Shown: positions 40,927 through 49,383 of the stretch, piece by piece
How the letters are laid out: each line of letters starts with the position of its first letter
Numbering within the stretch: position 1 is the first letter of the stretch
Position numbers and translations under genes: made by a program
Notes under the pieces: model-generated
Database searches by the model: none
What the model was told of the DNA's origin: nothing
Seen by the model: the letters and a program-made list of their open reading frames with translations, nothing else
Assembly (NCBI RefSeq): GCF_014650895.1
Contig: NZ_BMVV01000022.1
Coordinates: 1-64,000 of the forward strand
DNA: 64,000 bases
Source of the DNA: Streptomyces omiyaensis
GTDB taxonomy: Bacteria; Actinomycetota; Actinomycetes; Streptomycetales; Streptomycetaceae
Direction of reading: 5' to 3'

Positions 40927-41618
40927 GCGAGAACGCGCGGGGCGACCAGGACATCACCGTCGTCCACCTGATGCGCCACGGCGAGGTGCACAACCCGGAC
41001 GGCGTGCTCTACGGGCGCCGGGCCGGCTACCACCTCTCCGAGCTGGGCCGGAAGATGGCGGACCGGGTGGCCGAGTCGCTGGCCGGGCGGGACGTCACGC
41101 ACGTCGTGGCCTCCCCGCTGGAGCGGGCCCAGGAGACGGCCGCGCCGATCGCCAGGACGCACGGCCTGGACCTGGCGACCGACGGGCGGCTGATCGAGGC
41201 GGCGAACGTCTTCGAGGGCAAGACCTTCGGCGTCGGCGACGGGGCGCTGCGCCGGCCGGCGAACTGGAAGCACCTCACCAACCCGTTCCAGCCGTCCTGG
41301 GGCGAGCCGTACATCGAGCAGGTCGTGCGGATGATGGGCGCGCTGGACGCGGCGAAGGACGCGGCGCGCGGCCACGAGGCGGTGCTGGTCAGCCACCAGC
41401 TGCCGATCTGGATCGTGCGGTCCTTCGTGGAGCGGCGCCGGCTGTGGCACGACCCGCGGCGCCGGCAGTGCACGCTGGCCTCGCTCACCTCGTTCACGTA
41501 CAAGGGCGACAGGATCGTCTCGGTCGGGTACAGCGAGCCGGCCATCGATCTGGTGCCGGTGCACCTGCGGGCCGGCGCCAAGCCGGTGAAGGGCGGCCAG
41601 AAGGCCTTCGGCGCGTAG
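40923..41618 (+). CDS. Histidine phosphatase family protein
   Basis: A 231-residue phosphoglycerate-mutase-like phosphatase. The catalytic histidine motif VVHLMRHGEVHNPDGVLYGR is near the N-terminus, the second pair is ASPLERAQETAAP, and the second catalytic His is in VLVSHQLPIWIVR (about 158). Acceptor unknown. The 4-base ATGA overlap shows it is co-translated with hemL; an association with haem synthesis is inferred from this linkage only. Confidence 0.9.
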   Translation: MSENARGDQDITVVHLMRHGEVHNPDGVLYGRRAGYHLSELGRKMADRVAESLAGRDVTHVVASPLERAQETAAPIARTHGLDLATDGRLIEAANVFEGKTFGVGDGALRRPANWKHLTNPFQPSWGEPYIEQVVRMMGALDAAKDAARGHEAVLVSHQLPIWIVRSFVERRRLWHDPRRRQCTLASLTSFTYKGDRIVSVGYSEPAIDLVPVHLRAGAKPVKGGQKAFGA

Positions 41619-41627
41619 TCCACGCCG

Positions 41628-41647
41628 GCCGGGACCGCGGTCCCGGC
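41628..41647 (+). terminator. Perfect 20-base palindrome after the hemL operon
   Basis: GCCGGGACCGCGGTCCCGGC is fully self-complementary, 9 bases after the phosphatase stop. As RNA it could fold as a hairpin and end the hemL transcript. Confidence 0.6.
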
Positions 41648-41654
41648 TTGACGG

Positions 41655-41679
41655 GACATCGTCAGAGCGACATCGTCAG
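41655..41679 (+). repeat. 14-base-spaced direct repeat upstream of the NodB-like gene
   Basis: GACATCGTCAG occurs at 41655-41665 and exactly again at 41669-41679. An A/T-richer stretch (41710-41740) follows before the gene. Possibly a regulator site for the downstream gene. Confidence 0.5.
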
Positions 41680-41815
41680 GGCGGTCGGGGGAAGGGTTAC
41701 TCTCCGGCCGCCCTGAAATTTATGTGCGATTTGCCGGAACCTCCGTGTTCCTCCCTGCATCTCACTCATTGTCGGTTTGGATGATGTATTGCGTCGCAGC
41801 GTGAATGGGGATGCC

Positions 41816-43072
41816 ATGCGAGGGTTGAGTCGAAGGAGCCTTCTGGGGGCCGGAGTCGGAGCCGCCGCGGGACTGGGGATCGCCGGGTGCGGCGGCAAGG
41901 AGCCGAGCGGGGCGGGCGGTTCCGGTCCGGACAAGGGCGGATCCCCCTCGACCGGCACCGGTCCCGCCACCCCCGCGCCGACCGAGGACGCCGTCCGCCT
42001 CATCGGCGACGGGTCCACCGCGGACACCGGCAGGCAGCCGCACCAGCCCGACGCCCCCGTCCCGCTCGAACCGGGGCAGACCCCGCCGCAGTTCGTGGTC
42101 TTCTCCTGGGACGGCGCCGGCGAGGTCGGCAACGGCCTCTTCCCCCGCTTCCTCGAACTGGCCCGCAACCACGACGCGGCCATGACCTTCTTCCTCTCCG
42201 GCATCTACCTGCTGCCCGAGTCGAAGAAGGACCTCTACCGCCCGCCGAACAACCGCGTCGGCGCCTCCGACATCGGCTACCTCACCGACGAGCACATCAA
42301 GGACACCCTCGAGAACGTCCGCCGGGCCTGGCTCGACGGGCACGAGATCGGCACCCACTTCAACGGGCACTTCTGCGGGGGCTCCGGCTCCGTCGGGAAC
42401 TGGACCCCGGCGCAGTGGCAGAGCGAGATCGACCAGGCCGTGAGGTTCGTCACCGAGTGGAAGACGAACAGCGGCTGGACCGACCTCGACCCGCTGCCCT
42501 TCGACTACTCCAAGGAGCTCGTCGGCGGCCGCACCCCCTGCCTCCTCGGCCAGGACAACCTGCTCCCCACCGCCAAGCGCCTCGGCTGGCGCTACGACGC
42601 CAGCTCCCCCGGCGGCCGCCAGACCTGGCCCGTCAAGCGCAAGGGGATCTGGGACTTCCCGCTCCAGGCCGTGCCCTTCCCCGGGCACTCCTTCGAGGTC
42701 CTCTCCATGGACTACAACATGCTCGCCAACCAGTCGAAGAACTCGACCAAGGGCATGCCCTCCCGCTATCCCGGCTGGCGCAGGCAGGCCACCGACGCGC
42801 TGATCGCCGGCTTCACCCGCGCCTACGAGTCCAACCGCGCCCCCTTCTTCGTCGGCAACCACTTCGAGCAGTGGAACGGCGGCATCTACATGGACGCCGT
42901 CGAGGACGCGCTCAAGGCGATGGCCGGCAAGAAGGACGTCCGGCTCGTGTCGTTCCGCCAGTTCACCGACTGGATGGACGCGCAGGACCCCCGTATCCTC
43001 GACCGTCTGCGGGGCCTCGACGTCGGCCAGAAGCCGGCCGGCGGATGGACCGCCTATCTCAAGACCGCTTAG
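41816..43072 (+). CDS. Tat-exported NodB-like (polysaccharide deacetylase-type) lipoprotein
   Basis: A 418-residue protein. The N-terminus GLSRRSLLGAGVGAAAGLGI carries a twin-arginine motif and ends in the lipobox IAGC (Cys about 23), so it should be a Tat-exported, folded lipoprotein. A Gly/Pro linker is followed at about 95 by FVVFSWDGAGEVGN and later DGHEIGTHFNGHFCGG, which resemble the NodB catalytic Asp and metal-binding His pair. FFVGNHFEQWNGG lies near the C-terminus. Probable cell-wall or glycan hydrolase; the substrate is unknown. ATG at 41816 is preferred because the Tat motif begins right after it. Confidence 0.83.
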   Translation: MRGLSRRSLLGAGVGAAAGLGIAGCGGKEPSGAGGSGPDKGGSPSTGTGPATPAPTEDAVRLIGDGSTADTGRQPHQPDAPVPLEPGQTPPQFVVFSWDGAGEVGNGLFPRFLELARNHDAAMTFFLSGIYLLPESKKDLYRPPNNRVGASDIGYLTDEHIKDTLENVRRAWLDGHEIGTHFNGHFCGGSGSVGNWTPAQWQSEIDQAVRFVTEWKTNSGWTDLDPLPFDYSKELVGGRTPCLLGQDNLLPTAKRLGWRYDASSPGGRQTWPVKRKGIWDFPLQAVPFPGHSFEVLSMDYNMLANQSKNSTKGMPSRYPGWRRQATDALIAGFTRAYESNRAPFFVGNHFEQWNGGIYMDAVEDALKAMAGKKDVRLVSFRQFTDWMDAQDPRILDRLRGLDVGQKPAGGWTAYLKTA

Positions 43073-43149
43073 GCGATCTTGACAAGGGGCGTTCCGGGCA
43101 CGTAGGGGGGTGCCCAAGATCCCCCAAACGCCCATGCGAAACTTTTCAC

Positions 43150-43764
43150 ATGAGCCTTAGCCGTGGCCTCCACCGTGCCCCCCGACGCGCCCTCGTCGCC
43201 GTCGGCGTACTGTCCGCCGCCCTCGCGCTCTCCGCCTGCGGCGGCGACAGCAACGGCACCTCCGGCGGCGGCAACACCAACTTCGTCACCAGCAAGGGCG
43301 GCATCTCCACCGTCGCCAAGGGCGAGCGCGCCGACATCAACGAGATCGCCGGCGAGACCCTGGAGGGCGAACGGCTCGACGTCGCCGACCTGAAGGGCAA
43401 GGTCGTCGTCCTCAACGTCTGGGGCTCCTGGTGCGGCCCCTGCCGGGCCGAGGCCCCCCACTTCGCCAAGGCCGCCGGCGACCTGAAGGGCCAGGACGTC
43501 GCCTTCGTCGGCCTCAACACCCGCGACGCCAACAAGCAGCAGGCGCTCGCCTTCGAGGCCGATTACGAGGTCCCCTACCCGAGCCTCTACGACCCCCAGG
43601 GCAAGCTCATCCTCTTCGGCTTCCCCAAGGGCACCCTCAGCCCCAAGGGCATCCCCTCCACCGTCGTCCTCGACAAGGAGGGCAAGATCGCCGCCCGCGC
43701 GGTCATGGCCATCGACGAGACCCAGCTGCGGTCCATGATCGACCCGCTGCTCAAGGAGAAGTGA
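43150..43764 (+). CDS. TlpA/ResA-like thiol-disulfide oxidoreductase lipoprotein
   Basis: A 204-residue membrane-tethered thioredoxin-fold protein. The signal ends in LSACGGDS (lipidated Cys about 30). The active site is NVWGSWCGPCRAEAPHF at about 95-111, with a cis-Pro in KGIPSTVVLD. It should reduce the haem-binding cysteines of apocytochrome c outside the membrane, taking electrons from CcdA, which is encoded 4 bases downstream. First gene of the cytochrome c maturation operon. Confidence 0.92.
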   Translation: MSLSRGLHRAPRRALVAVGVLSAALALSACGGDSNGTSGGGNTNFVTSKGGISTVAKGERADINEIAGETLEGERLDVADLKGKVVVLNVWGSWCGPCRAEAPHFAKAAGDLKGQDVAFVGLNTRDANKQQALAFEADYEVPYPSLYDPQGKLILFGFPKGTLSPKGIPSTVVLDKEGKIAARAVMAIDETQLRSMIDPLLKEK

Positions 43765-43768
43765 GCCG

Positions 43769-44506
43769 GTGAACGAGACCGTCACCAGCGGAGCCCTCCT
43801 GCTCGCCGTCCCCGTCGCCCTCCTGGCCGGCCTGGTCTCCTTCTTCTCCCCCTGCGTGCTCCCGCTCGTCCCCGGCTACCTCAGCTACGTCACCGGCGTC
43901 TCCGGCACCGACCTCGCCGACACCCGCCGCGGCCGGATGACCGCGGGAGCCCTCCTCTTCGTCCTCGGCTTCACCGCCGTCTTCGTCTCCGGCGGCGCCC
44001 TCTTCGGCTACTTCGGCGCCACGCTCCAGGAGTACAGCTCGACGCTCGGCACCGTCCTCGGCGTCTTCATGATCCTCATGGGGCTCTTCTTCGCCGGGCT
44101 GATGCCCTGGTTCACCCAGCGCGAGTTCCGCTTCCACCGGAAGCCCGTCGCCGGACTCCTCGGAGCGCCCGTCCTCGGCGCGCTCTTCGGCATCGGCTGG
44201 ACCCCGTGCATCGGCCCCACCCTCGCCTCGGTCAACGCGCTCGCCCTGGAGCAGGCCAGCGCCGGGCGCGGGGCCATACTGGCCCTCGCGTACTGCCTCG
44301 GCCTCGGCGTCCCCTTCGTCCTCGCCGCCATCGCCTTCCGCAAGGCCCTCGGCGCGTTCGGCTGGGTCAAGAAGCACTACGTGTGGGTCATGCGCGTCGG
44401 GGGCGGCATGATGATCGTCACCGGCGTCCTGCTCCTCACGGGCGTCTGGGACGGCATGGTCTCCACGATGCAGGGCTGGTCCAGCGGTTTCACGGTGGGA
44501 ATCTGA
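43769..44506 (+). CDS. ccdA: CcdA family cytochrome c biogenesis protein
   Basis: A 245-residue membrane protein with six helices. The two redox cysteines are in FFSPCVLPLVPGYLSYVTG (helix 1, about 26-44) and WTPCIGPTLASV (helix 4, about 148). CcdA carries reducing power from cytoplasmic thioredoxin to the TlpA-like partner. GTG start with GGAG 10 bases upstream, immediately after the TlpA gene and 3 bases before resB. Confidence 0.95.
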   Translation: MNETVTSGALLLAVPVALLAGLVSFFSPCVLPLVPGYLSYVTGVSGTDLADTRRGRMTAGALLFVLGFTAVFVSGGALFGYFGATLQEYSSTLGTVLGVFMILMGLFFAGLMPWFTQREFRFHRKPVAGLLGAPVLGALFGIGWTPCIGPTLASVNALALEQASAGRGAILALAYCLGLGVPFVLAAIAFRKALGAFGWVKKHYVWVMRVGGGMMIVTGVLLLTGVWDGMVSTMQGWSSGFTVGI

Positions 44507-44509
44507 TCC

Positions 44510-46195
44510 ATGAGCAAGACCGACACGACGGAAACGAACCGCGCGGCCGGCGCCGACGAGGCCGCGGCCGCGGACCTCTCCACCGCGCCCCGGGAGGAGA
44601 CCGCCGGCGGCCCCGCCCTCGGGGTCGTCGGCTGGATCCGCTGGTTCTGGCGCCAGCTCACCTCCATGCGGGTGGCGCTGATCCTGCTCTTCCTGCTCTC
44701 CCTCGGCGCCGTCCCCGGCTCCCTCATCCCGCAGACCAGCGCGGACGAGATGAAGGTCGCCGACTTCAAGGCGGCGCACGAGAGCCTCACCCCGCTCTAC
44801 GAGAAGCTCCAGCTCTTCGACGTGTACAGCTCGGTGTGGTTCTCCGCGATCTACATCCTGCTCTTCGTCTCCCTCATCGGCTGCATCGTCCCGCGCACCT
44901 GGCAGTTCGTCGGCCAGCTCCGCGGCCTGCCGCCGGGCGCCCCCAGGAAGCTCACCCGCCTCCCCGCCTACACCACCTGGCGCACCGGGGCCGATCCCGA
45001 GCAGGTCCGCGAGGCCGCCCTCGGCGTCCTCAAGGGCCGCCGCTTCCGCGCCAGGAGCGCCGGCGACGCCGTCGCCGCCGAGAAGGGCTACCTCCGCGAG
45101 GCCGGCAACCTGCTCTTCCACATCGCGCTCATCGTGATGCTCGTCGCCTTCGCCTGGGGCCAGCTCTTCAAGTCCGAGGGCGGCAAGCTGGTCGTCGAGG
45201 GCGACGGCTTCTCCAACACGCTCACCCAGTACGACGACTTCAAGTCCGGCTCCCAGTTCGGCGTCGACGAGCTGGAACCGTTCAGCTTCTCCCTCGACAG
45301 CTTCACCGGCACGTACGAGAAGAGCGGCCCGCAGCGCGGCACCCCCCGCACCTTCGAGGCGGCCGTCACCTACACCCGGGGCGGCGGCAAGGACGAGAAG
45401 GCGGTCATCCGGGTCAACGAGCCGCTGAAGATCGGCGACTCCAAGGTCTACCTGATCGCCCACGGCTACGCACCGGTCGTCACCGTCAGGGACGGCCGGG
45501 GCAAGAGCGTCTTCCACGGCGCCGTCCCGCTGCTGCCCATCGACAACAACATCACCTCCACCGGCGCCATCAAGGTGATGGACGGCTACCGCGACAAGAA
45601 CGGCGAGAAGCAGCAGCTCGGCTTCAAGGCCTTCTTCGTGCCCACCTTCGCCGGCGCCGGCAAGGGGGACATGTTCTCCCAGTTCCCCGCGCTCGACTTC
45701 CCCGTCATGGCCCTCACCGGCTACCACGGCAACCTGCGCGTCGACTCCGGCCTGCCGCAGAACGTGTACCAGCTCGACACCTCCAAGATGACCCAGTTCG
45801 AGGTCGACGGGGGCACCGGGGTCGCCCAGCGGATGCGGCCCGGCGAGACCATGACCCTCCCCGACGGCGCCGGCTCGATCACCTTCGAGAAGGACATCAA
45901 GGAGTGGGCGAGCTTCCAGGTCTCCCAGCAGCCGGGCAACGGCCTCGCCCTCGGCGGTGCCGTCGCCGCGATCGCCGGACTCACCGGCTCGCTCTTCATC
46001 CAGCGGCGCCGGGTCTGGGTCCGCGCCGTCCGCGGTGAGGACGGCGTGACCGTCGTCGAGATGGCGGGCCTCGGCCGCAGCGAGTCCGCCAAGCTGCCCG
46101 AGGAGCTCGCCGACCTCGCGGTCGCGCTCACCGCCACGGCGCCCCCGGCGCCCGAACCTGCCGAAGCAGAAGCCTCAGAAGGGGTCGAGAAGTGA
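44510..46195 (+). CDS. resB: ResB/Ccs1 cytochrome c maturation protein
   Basis: A 561-residue membrane protein, half of the System II cytochrome c synthetase. After a 45-residue cytoplasmic start, helices include MRVALILLFLLSLGAVPGSL and WFSAIYILLFVSLIGCIVPR. A third lies near residue 205 (LFHIALIVMLVAFAWG), then a large extracytoplasmic domain (about 225-480) and a last helix (LALGGAVAAIAGLTGSLFI). The C-terminal tail is Ala/Glu/Pro-rich. Its stop overlaps the next start by 4 bases. Confidence 0.94.
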   Translation: MSKTDTTETNRAAGADEAAAADLSTAPREETAGGPALGVVGWIRWFWRQLTSMRVALILLFLLSLGAVPGSLIPQTSADEMKVADFKAAHESLTPLYEKLQLFDVYSSVWFSAIYILLFVSLIGCIVPRTWQFVGQLRGLPPGAPRKLTRLPAYTTWRTGADPEQVREAALGVLKGRRFRARSAGDAVAAEKGYLREAGNLLFHIALIVMLVAFAWGQLFKSEGGKLVVEGDGFSNTLTQYDDFKSGSQFGVDELEPFSFSLDSFTGTYEKSGPQRGTPRTFEAAVTYTRGGGKDEKAVIRVNEPLKIGDSKVYLIAHGYAPVVTVRDGRGKSVFHGAVPLLPIDNNITSTGAIKVMDGYRDKNGEKQQLGFKAFFVPTFAGAGKGDMFSQFPALDFPVMALTGYHGNLRVDSGLPQNVYQLDTSKMTQFEVDGGTGVAQRMRPGETMTLPDGAGSITFEKDIKEWASFQVSQQPGNGLALGGAVAAIAGLTGSLFIQRRRVWVRAVRGEDGVTVVEMAGLGRSESAKLPEELADLAVALTATAPPAPEPAEAEASEGVEK

Positions 46196-47277
46196 TCCTC
46201 GCCGCCGAGACCAACGAGGGCCTGGCGCAGCTCAGCAACGAGCTCGTCTACGCCTCCATGGCCGTCTACACCCTGGCCTTCCTCGCCCACATCACCGAGT
46301 GGGTGTTCGGCAGCCGCAGCAAGGTCGGCCGCACGGCCGCCGCGCTGACCGGGGCCAAGGACGCGGCCGCGCCCGCCACCGTCTCCGTACGGGTCGAGGG
46401 GGCCGGCGGCACCACCGTCCTGGACCGGCCGAAGGTCGTCACCCGCTCCGCCGCCGGCACCCGCGACGTGCCCGACGGCCCCGGCGCCGCCGGCGGCACG
46501 GTCAAGGGCGACCTGTACGGCCGGATCGCCGTCTCGCTCACCGTCCTCGCCTTCGCCCTGGAGGCGGCCGGCGTCGTCACCCGCGCGATCTCCGTGCAGC
46601 GCGCCCCCTGGGGCAACATGTACGAGTTCTCCACCACCTTCTCCACGGTGGCGGTCGGCACGTACCTCGGCTTCCTGCTCGCCAAGAAGAACGTCCGCTG
46701 GATCGGCCTCCCGCTGGTGACCACGGTCCTGCTCGACCTGGGCGTCGCCACCACCTGGCTGTACACCGACAGCGACCAGCTGGTCCCGGCACTCGACTCG
46801 TACTGGCTGTGGATCCACGTCTCCACCGCGATCTTCTGCGGCGCCGTCTTCTACCTCGGCGCGGTCGCCACCCTGCTGTACCTCTTCCGCGACTCGTACG
46901 AGAACAAGCTCGCGAACGGCGGCGAGCCCGGGTCCTTCGCCCGCTCCGTCCTGGAGCGGCTGCCCTCCGCGGCCTCGCTCGACAAGTTCTCCTACCGCGT
47001 CAACGCCGCCGTCTTCCCGCTGTGGACCTTCACGATCATCGCGGGCGCCATCTGGGCCGGCGACGCGTGGGGCCGCTACTGGGGCTGGGACGCCAAGGAG
47101 GTCTGGTCCTTCATCACGTGGGTCGGGTACGCCGCCTACCTGCACGCCCGGGCCACGGCCGGCTGGAAGGGCCGCAAGGCCGCGTACATCGCGCTCATCG
47201 CCTTCGGCTGCTTCCTCTTCAACTACTACGGCGTGAACATCTTCGTCAGCAGCAAGCACTCCTACGCGGGCGTCTGA
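46192..47277 (+). CDS. ccsB: CcsB/CcsA haem-handling cytochrome c synthetase subunit
   Basis: A 361-residue membrane protein with eight or so helices. The tryptophan-rich WWD signature is WGRYWGWDAKEVWSFITW (about 302-319), flanked by conserved histidines (IHVSTAIFCGAVFYLGAVA upstream, AYLHARATAGWKG downstream). It moves haem across the membrane and joins it to apocytochrome with ResB. A 60-residue Ala/Thr/Val cytoplasmic stretch between helices 1 and 2 is longer than in Bacillus. GTG start in GTGA overlap; a hairpin follows the stop. Confidence 0.94.
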   Translation: MILAAETNEGLAQLSNELVYASMAVYTLAFLAHITEWVFGSRSKVGRTAAALTGAKDAAAPATVSVRVEGAGGTTVLDRPKVVTRSAAGTRDVPDGPGAAGGTVKGDLYGRIAVSLTVLAFALEAAGVVTRAISVQRAPWGNMYEFSTTFSTVAVGTYLGFLLAKKNVRWIGLPLVTTVLLDLGVATTWLYTDSDQLVPALDSYWLWIHVSTAIFCGAVFYLGAVATLLYLFRDSYENKLANGGEPGSFARSVLERLPSAASLDKFSYRVNAAVFPLWTFTIIAGAIWAGDAWGRYWGWDAKEVWSFITWVGYAAYLHARATAGWKGRKAAYIALIAFGCFLFNYYGVNIFVSSKHSYAGV

Positions 47278-47285
47278 GCTGGCAC

Positions 47286-47303
47286 GGCCCCCCGCGGGGG
47301 GCC
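47286..47303 (+). terminator. Terminator of the cytochrome c operon
   Basis: GGCCCCCCGCGGGGGGCC is a perfect 18-base palindrome 8 bases after the ccsB stop. Short, but purely G-C paired. Confidence 0.65.
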
Positions 47304-47314
47304 ACGCTGGAGGT

Positions 47315-47842
47315 ATGACCGAGATACCCCTGGGCAGGAGCGAGACCCACGACGGCGACGCGCACCTGCTGAGGTACGCGAGCGAGCTGCCGCACCCGCA
47401 GGAACGGGTGTGGGCGGCGGTCGCCTCGCCCGAGGGCCTGCCGGCCTGGCTGTGCGCGGCGGACCCGCTGGAGCCGCGGCTCGGCGGACGGGTCACCCTC
47501 CGCTGGCTGAACGGCGGCGCGGAGGTCGTCGGTCGGGTCACCGCCTGGGACCCCGACCACGTCGCCGAGTACACGGTCGGCGCCCCGCACGGGCGGATCC
47601 GGTTCCATCTGGAACCGGCCGCCGGCGGGGCGTCGACCGTCCTGCGCCTCACCAACGAGTTCCGGGGCGACCGGGAGCTCCTCCTCGACTGCCTGGCCGG
47701 CTGGCACGAGCACCTCGAACGCCTCCGGGACGCCCTGGACGGGCACCCGACGGACTGGCGCGACTGGACCCCCGAGCGATGGCGGGTGCTGCGGGACCGG
47801 TACGAGCGGGACGCCGCGCCCTGGCCGAAGTGGGTGCCCTAG
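47315..47842 (+). CDS. SRPBCC (AHSA1-like) domain protein
   Basis: A 175-residue protein with the START/SRPBCC helix-grip pattern: YASELPHPQERVWAAVASPE, LPAWLCAADPLEPRLGGRVT, GRVTAWDPDHVAEYTVG and FRGDRELLLDCLAGWHEHLE. This is the AHSA1 (activator of Hsp90 ATPase) like subfamily common in actinobacteria; it binds hydrophobic ligands and the function is unknown. Converges on the MFS gene with three bases between stops. Confidence 0.85.
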   Translation: MTEIPLGRSETHDGDAHLLRYASELPHPQERVWAAVASPEGLPAWLCAADPLEPRLGGRVTLRWLNGGAEVVGRVTAWDPDHVAEYTVGAPHGRIRFHLEPAAGGASTVLRLTNEFRGDRELLLDCLAGWHEHLERLRDALDGHPTDWRDWTPERWRVLRDRYERDAAPWPKWVP

Positions 47843-47845
47843 GTC

Positions 47846-49339
47846 TCAGCCCCGGCTCCCCGGGGCGTCGGCCCCCTCGTCCGCCCGGACCGCCGAGAGG
47901 GGCTCGGCGATGTCCTCCAGCGAGCGGCGCTCCGCGTCGACCGCGAGGAAGGCCGCCACGATCCCCGCCGCGCACATCAGCCCGGCACCGATCTGGAAGG
48001 CGAGGACGGTGTCGCCGACCACGCCCGACTCCGTCAGCTTCGCGAAGATCAGCGGGCCGCTGATGCCGCCGGCCGCCGTGCCGAGGGCGTAGAAGAAGGC
48101 GATGGCCATCGCGCGGGTCTCCATGGGGAAGATCTCCGAGACGGTCAGATAGGCGCTGGAGGCGCCCGCCGAGGCGAAGAACAGCACCACGCACCAGCAG
48201 GCCGTCAGGGTCGTCGCCGACAGCGAGCCCCGGTCGAAGAGCCACGCCGTCCCGAAGAGCAGCAGGCCCGACAGCAGGTACGTGCCGGAGATCATGATCC
48301 GGCGGCCGACGGTGTCGAAGAGGTGGCCGAGCAGCAGCGGTCCCAGGAAGTTGCCCGCCGCGATCACCGCGAAGTAGTAGCCGGTGCTGCCGGTCGGCAC
48401 GTCGAAGAAGGTGATGAGGATGGTGCCGAAGCCGAAGGTGATCGCGTTGTACAGGAACGCCTGTCCGACGAAGAGGGAGAGCCCGAGGGTGGCGCGGCGC
48501 GGGTAGCGGCCGAAGACGGTCTTCGCGATCGTGCCGAAGCCGATGCTCCTGCGCTGGTGGATGGTGAGCTCGCCGGCCGGCGGCGGCAGCCGGGTGCCCT
48601 TCTCCGCCTCGATCTCCCGCTCGACGGAGGTGACCAGCTCCTCGGCCTCTTCACCCCGGCCGTGGATGAACTGCCAGCGTGGGCTCTCCGGGACGTGCCG
48701 GCGCACCAGCAGGATGACCAGGCCGAGGACGACGCCGAGTGCGAAGCTGAGGCGCCAGCCGAGGTCCTTCGGGAAGATGTCGGTGTCCAGCAGGACCACG
48801 GAGAGCAGCGCGCCGCCGATGGCGCCCAGCCAGTAGCTGCCGTTGATGATCAGGTCGACCCGTCCCCGGTAGAGGGAGGGGATCAGCTCGTCGATCGCGG
48901 AATTGATGGCCGCGTACTCGCCGCCGATGCCGAAGCCGGTGAGGAAGCGGAAGAGGAAGAACCACCAGGACTCGAAGGACAGGGCGGTCATCGCCGTCGC
49001 ACCGAGATAGACGGCCAGAGTGATCATGAACAGCTTCTTGCGGCCGTAGCGGTCCGTCAGCCAGCCGAAGAACAGCGCGCCGGAGCAGGCGCCCGCCACG
49101 TACAGGGCGGCGGCCACGCCGGTGACCTGGGCGGCGGTGATGTCGAGACCGCTGCCCTCCTCGGCCAGCCGGCCGGCGACGTTGCCGACGATGGTGACTT
49201 CCAGGCCGTCCAGGATCCAGACGGTGCCCAGGCCGATGACGATCATCCAGTGCCACCGGGACCAGGGAAGCCGGTCGAGGCGGGCGGGCACGGCGGTGGT
49301 GACCGTCCCCGTCCCGGGCGTCGATGCGGGCGCGCTCAT
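47846..49339 (-). CDS. MFS transporter of the sugar/aromatic-acid type
   Basis: A 497-residue twelve-helix transporter. After a 25-residue start, WHWMIVIGLGTVWILDGLEV is helix 1. The A-motif GWLTDRYGRKKLF lies between helices 2 and 3, and RHVPESPRW between helices 6 and 7 is typical of sugar-transporter-like MFS (PF00083), which includes shikimate and aromatic-acid carriers. GGAG precedes the ATG. It follows the FUSC-type exporter gene after 44 bases, probably on one transcript. Confidence 0.88.
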   Translation of the reverse strand: MSAPASTPGTGTVTTAVPARLDRLPWSRWHWMIVIGLGTVWILDGLEVTIVGNVAGRLAEEGSGLDITAAQVTGVAAALYVAGACSGALFFGWLTDRYGRKKLFMITLAVYLGATAMTALSFESWWFFLFRFLTGFGIGGEYAAINSAIDELIPSLYRGRVDLIINGSYWLGAIGGALLSVVLLDTDIFPKDLGWRLSFALGVVLGLVILLVRRHVPESPRWQFIHGRGEEAEELVTSVEREIEAEKGTRLPPPAGELTIHQRRSIGFGTIAKTVFGRYPRRATLGLSLFVGQAFLYNAITFGFGTILITFFDVPTGSTGYYFAVIAAGNFLGPLLLGHLFDTVGRRIMISGTYLLSGLLLFGTAWLFDRGSLSATTLTACWCVVLFFASAGASSAYLTVSEIFPMETRAMAIAFFYALGTAAGGISGPLIFAKLTESGVVGDTVLAFQIGAGLMCAAGIVAAFLAVDAERRSLEDIAEPLSAVRADEGADAPGSRG

Positions 49340-49383
49340 GGTTCTCCTTCCGTCGGGGGCGCGGTTACCCCGTCGGCGGCGGC

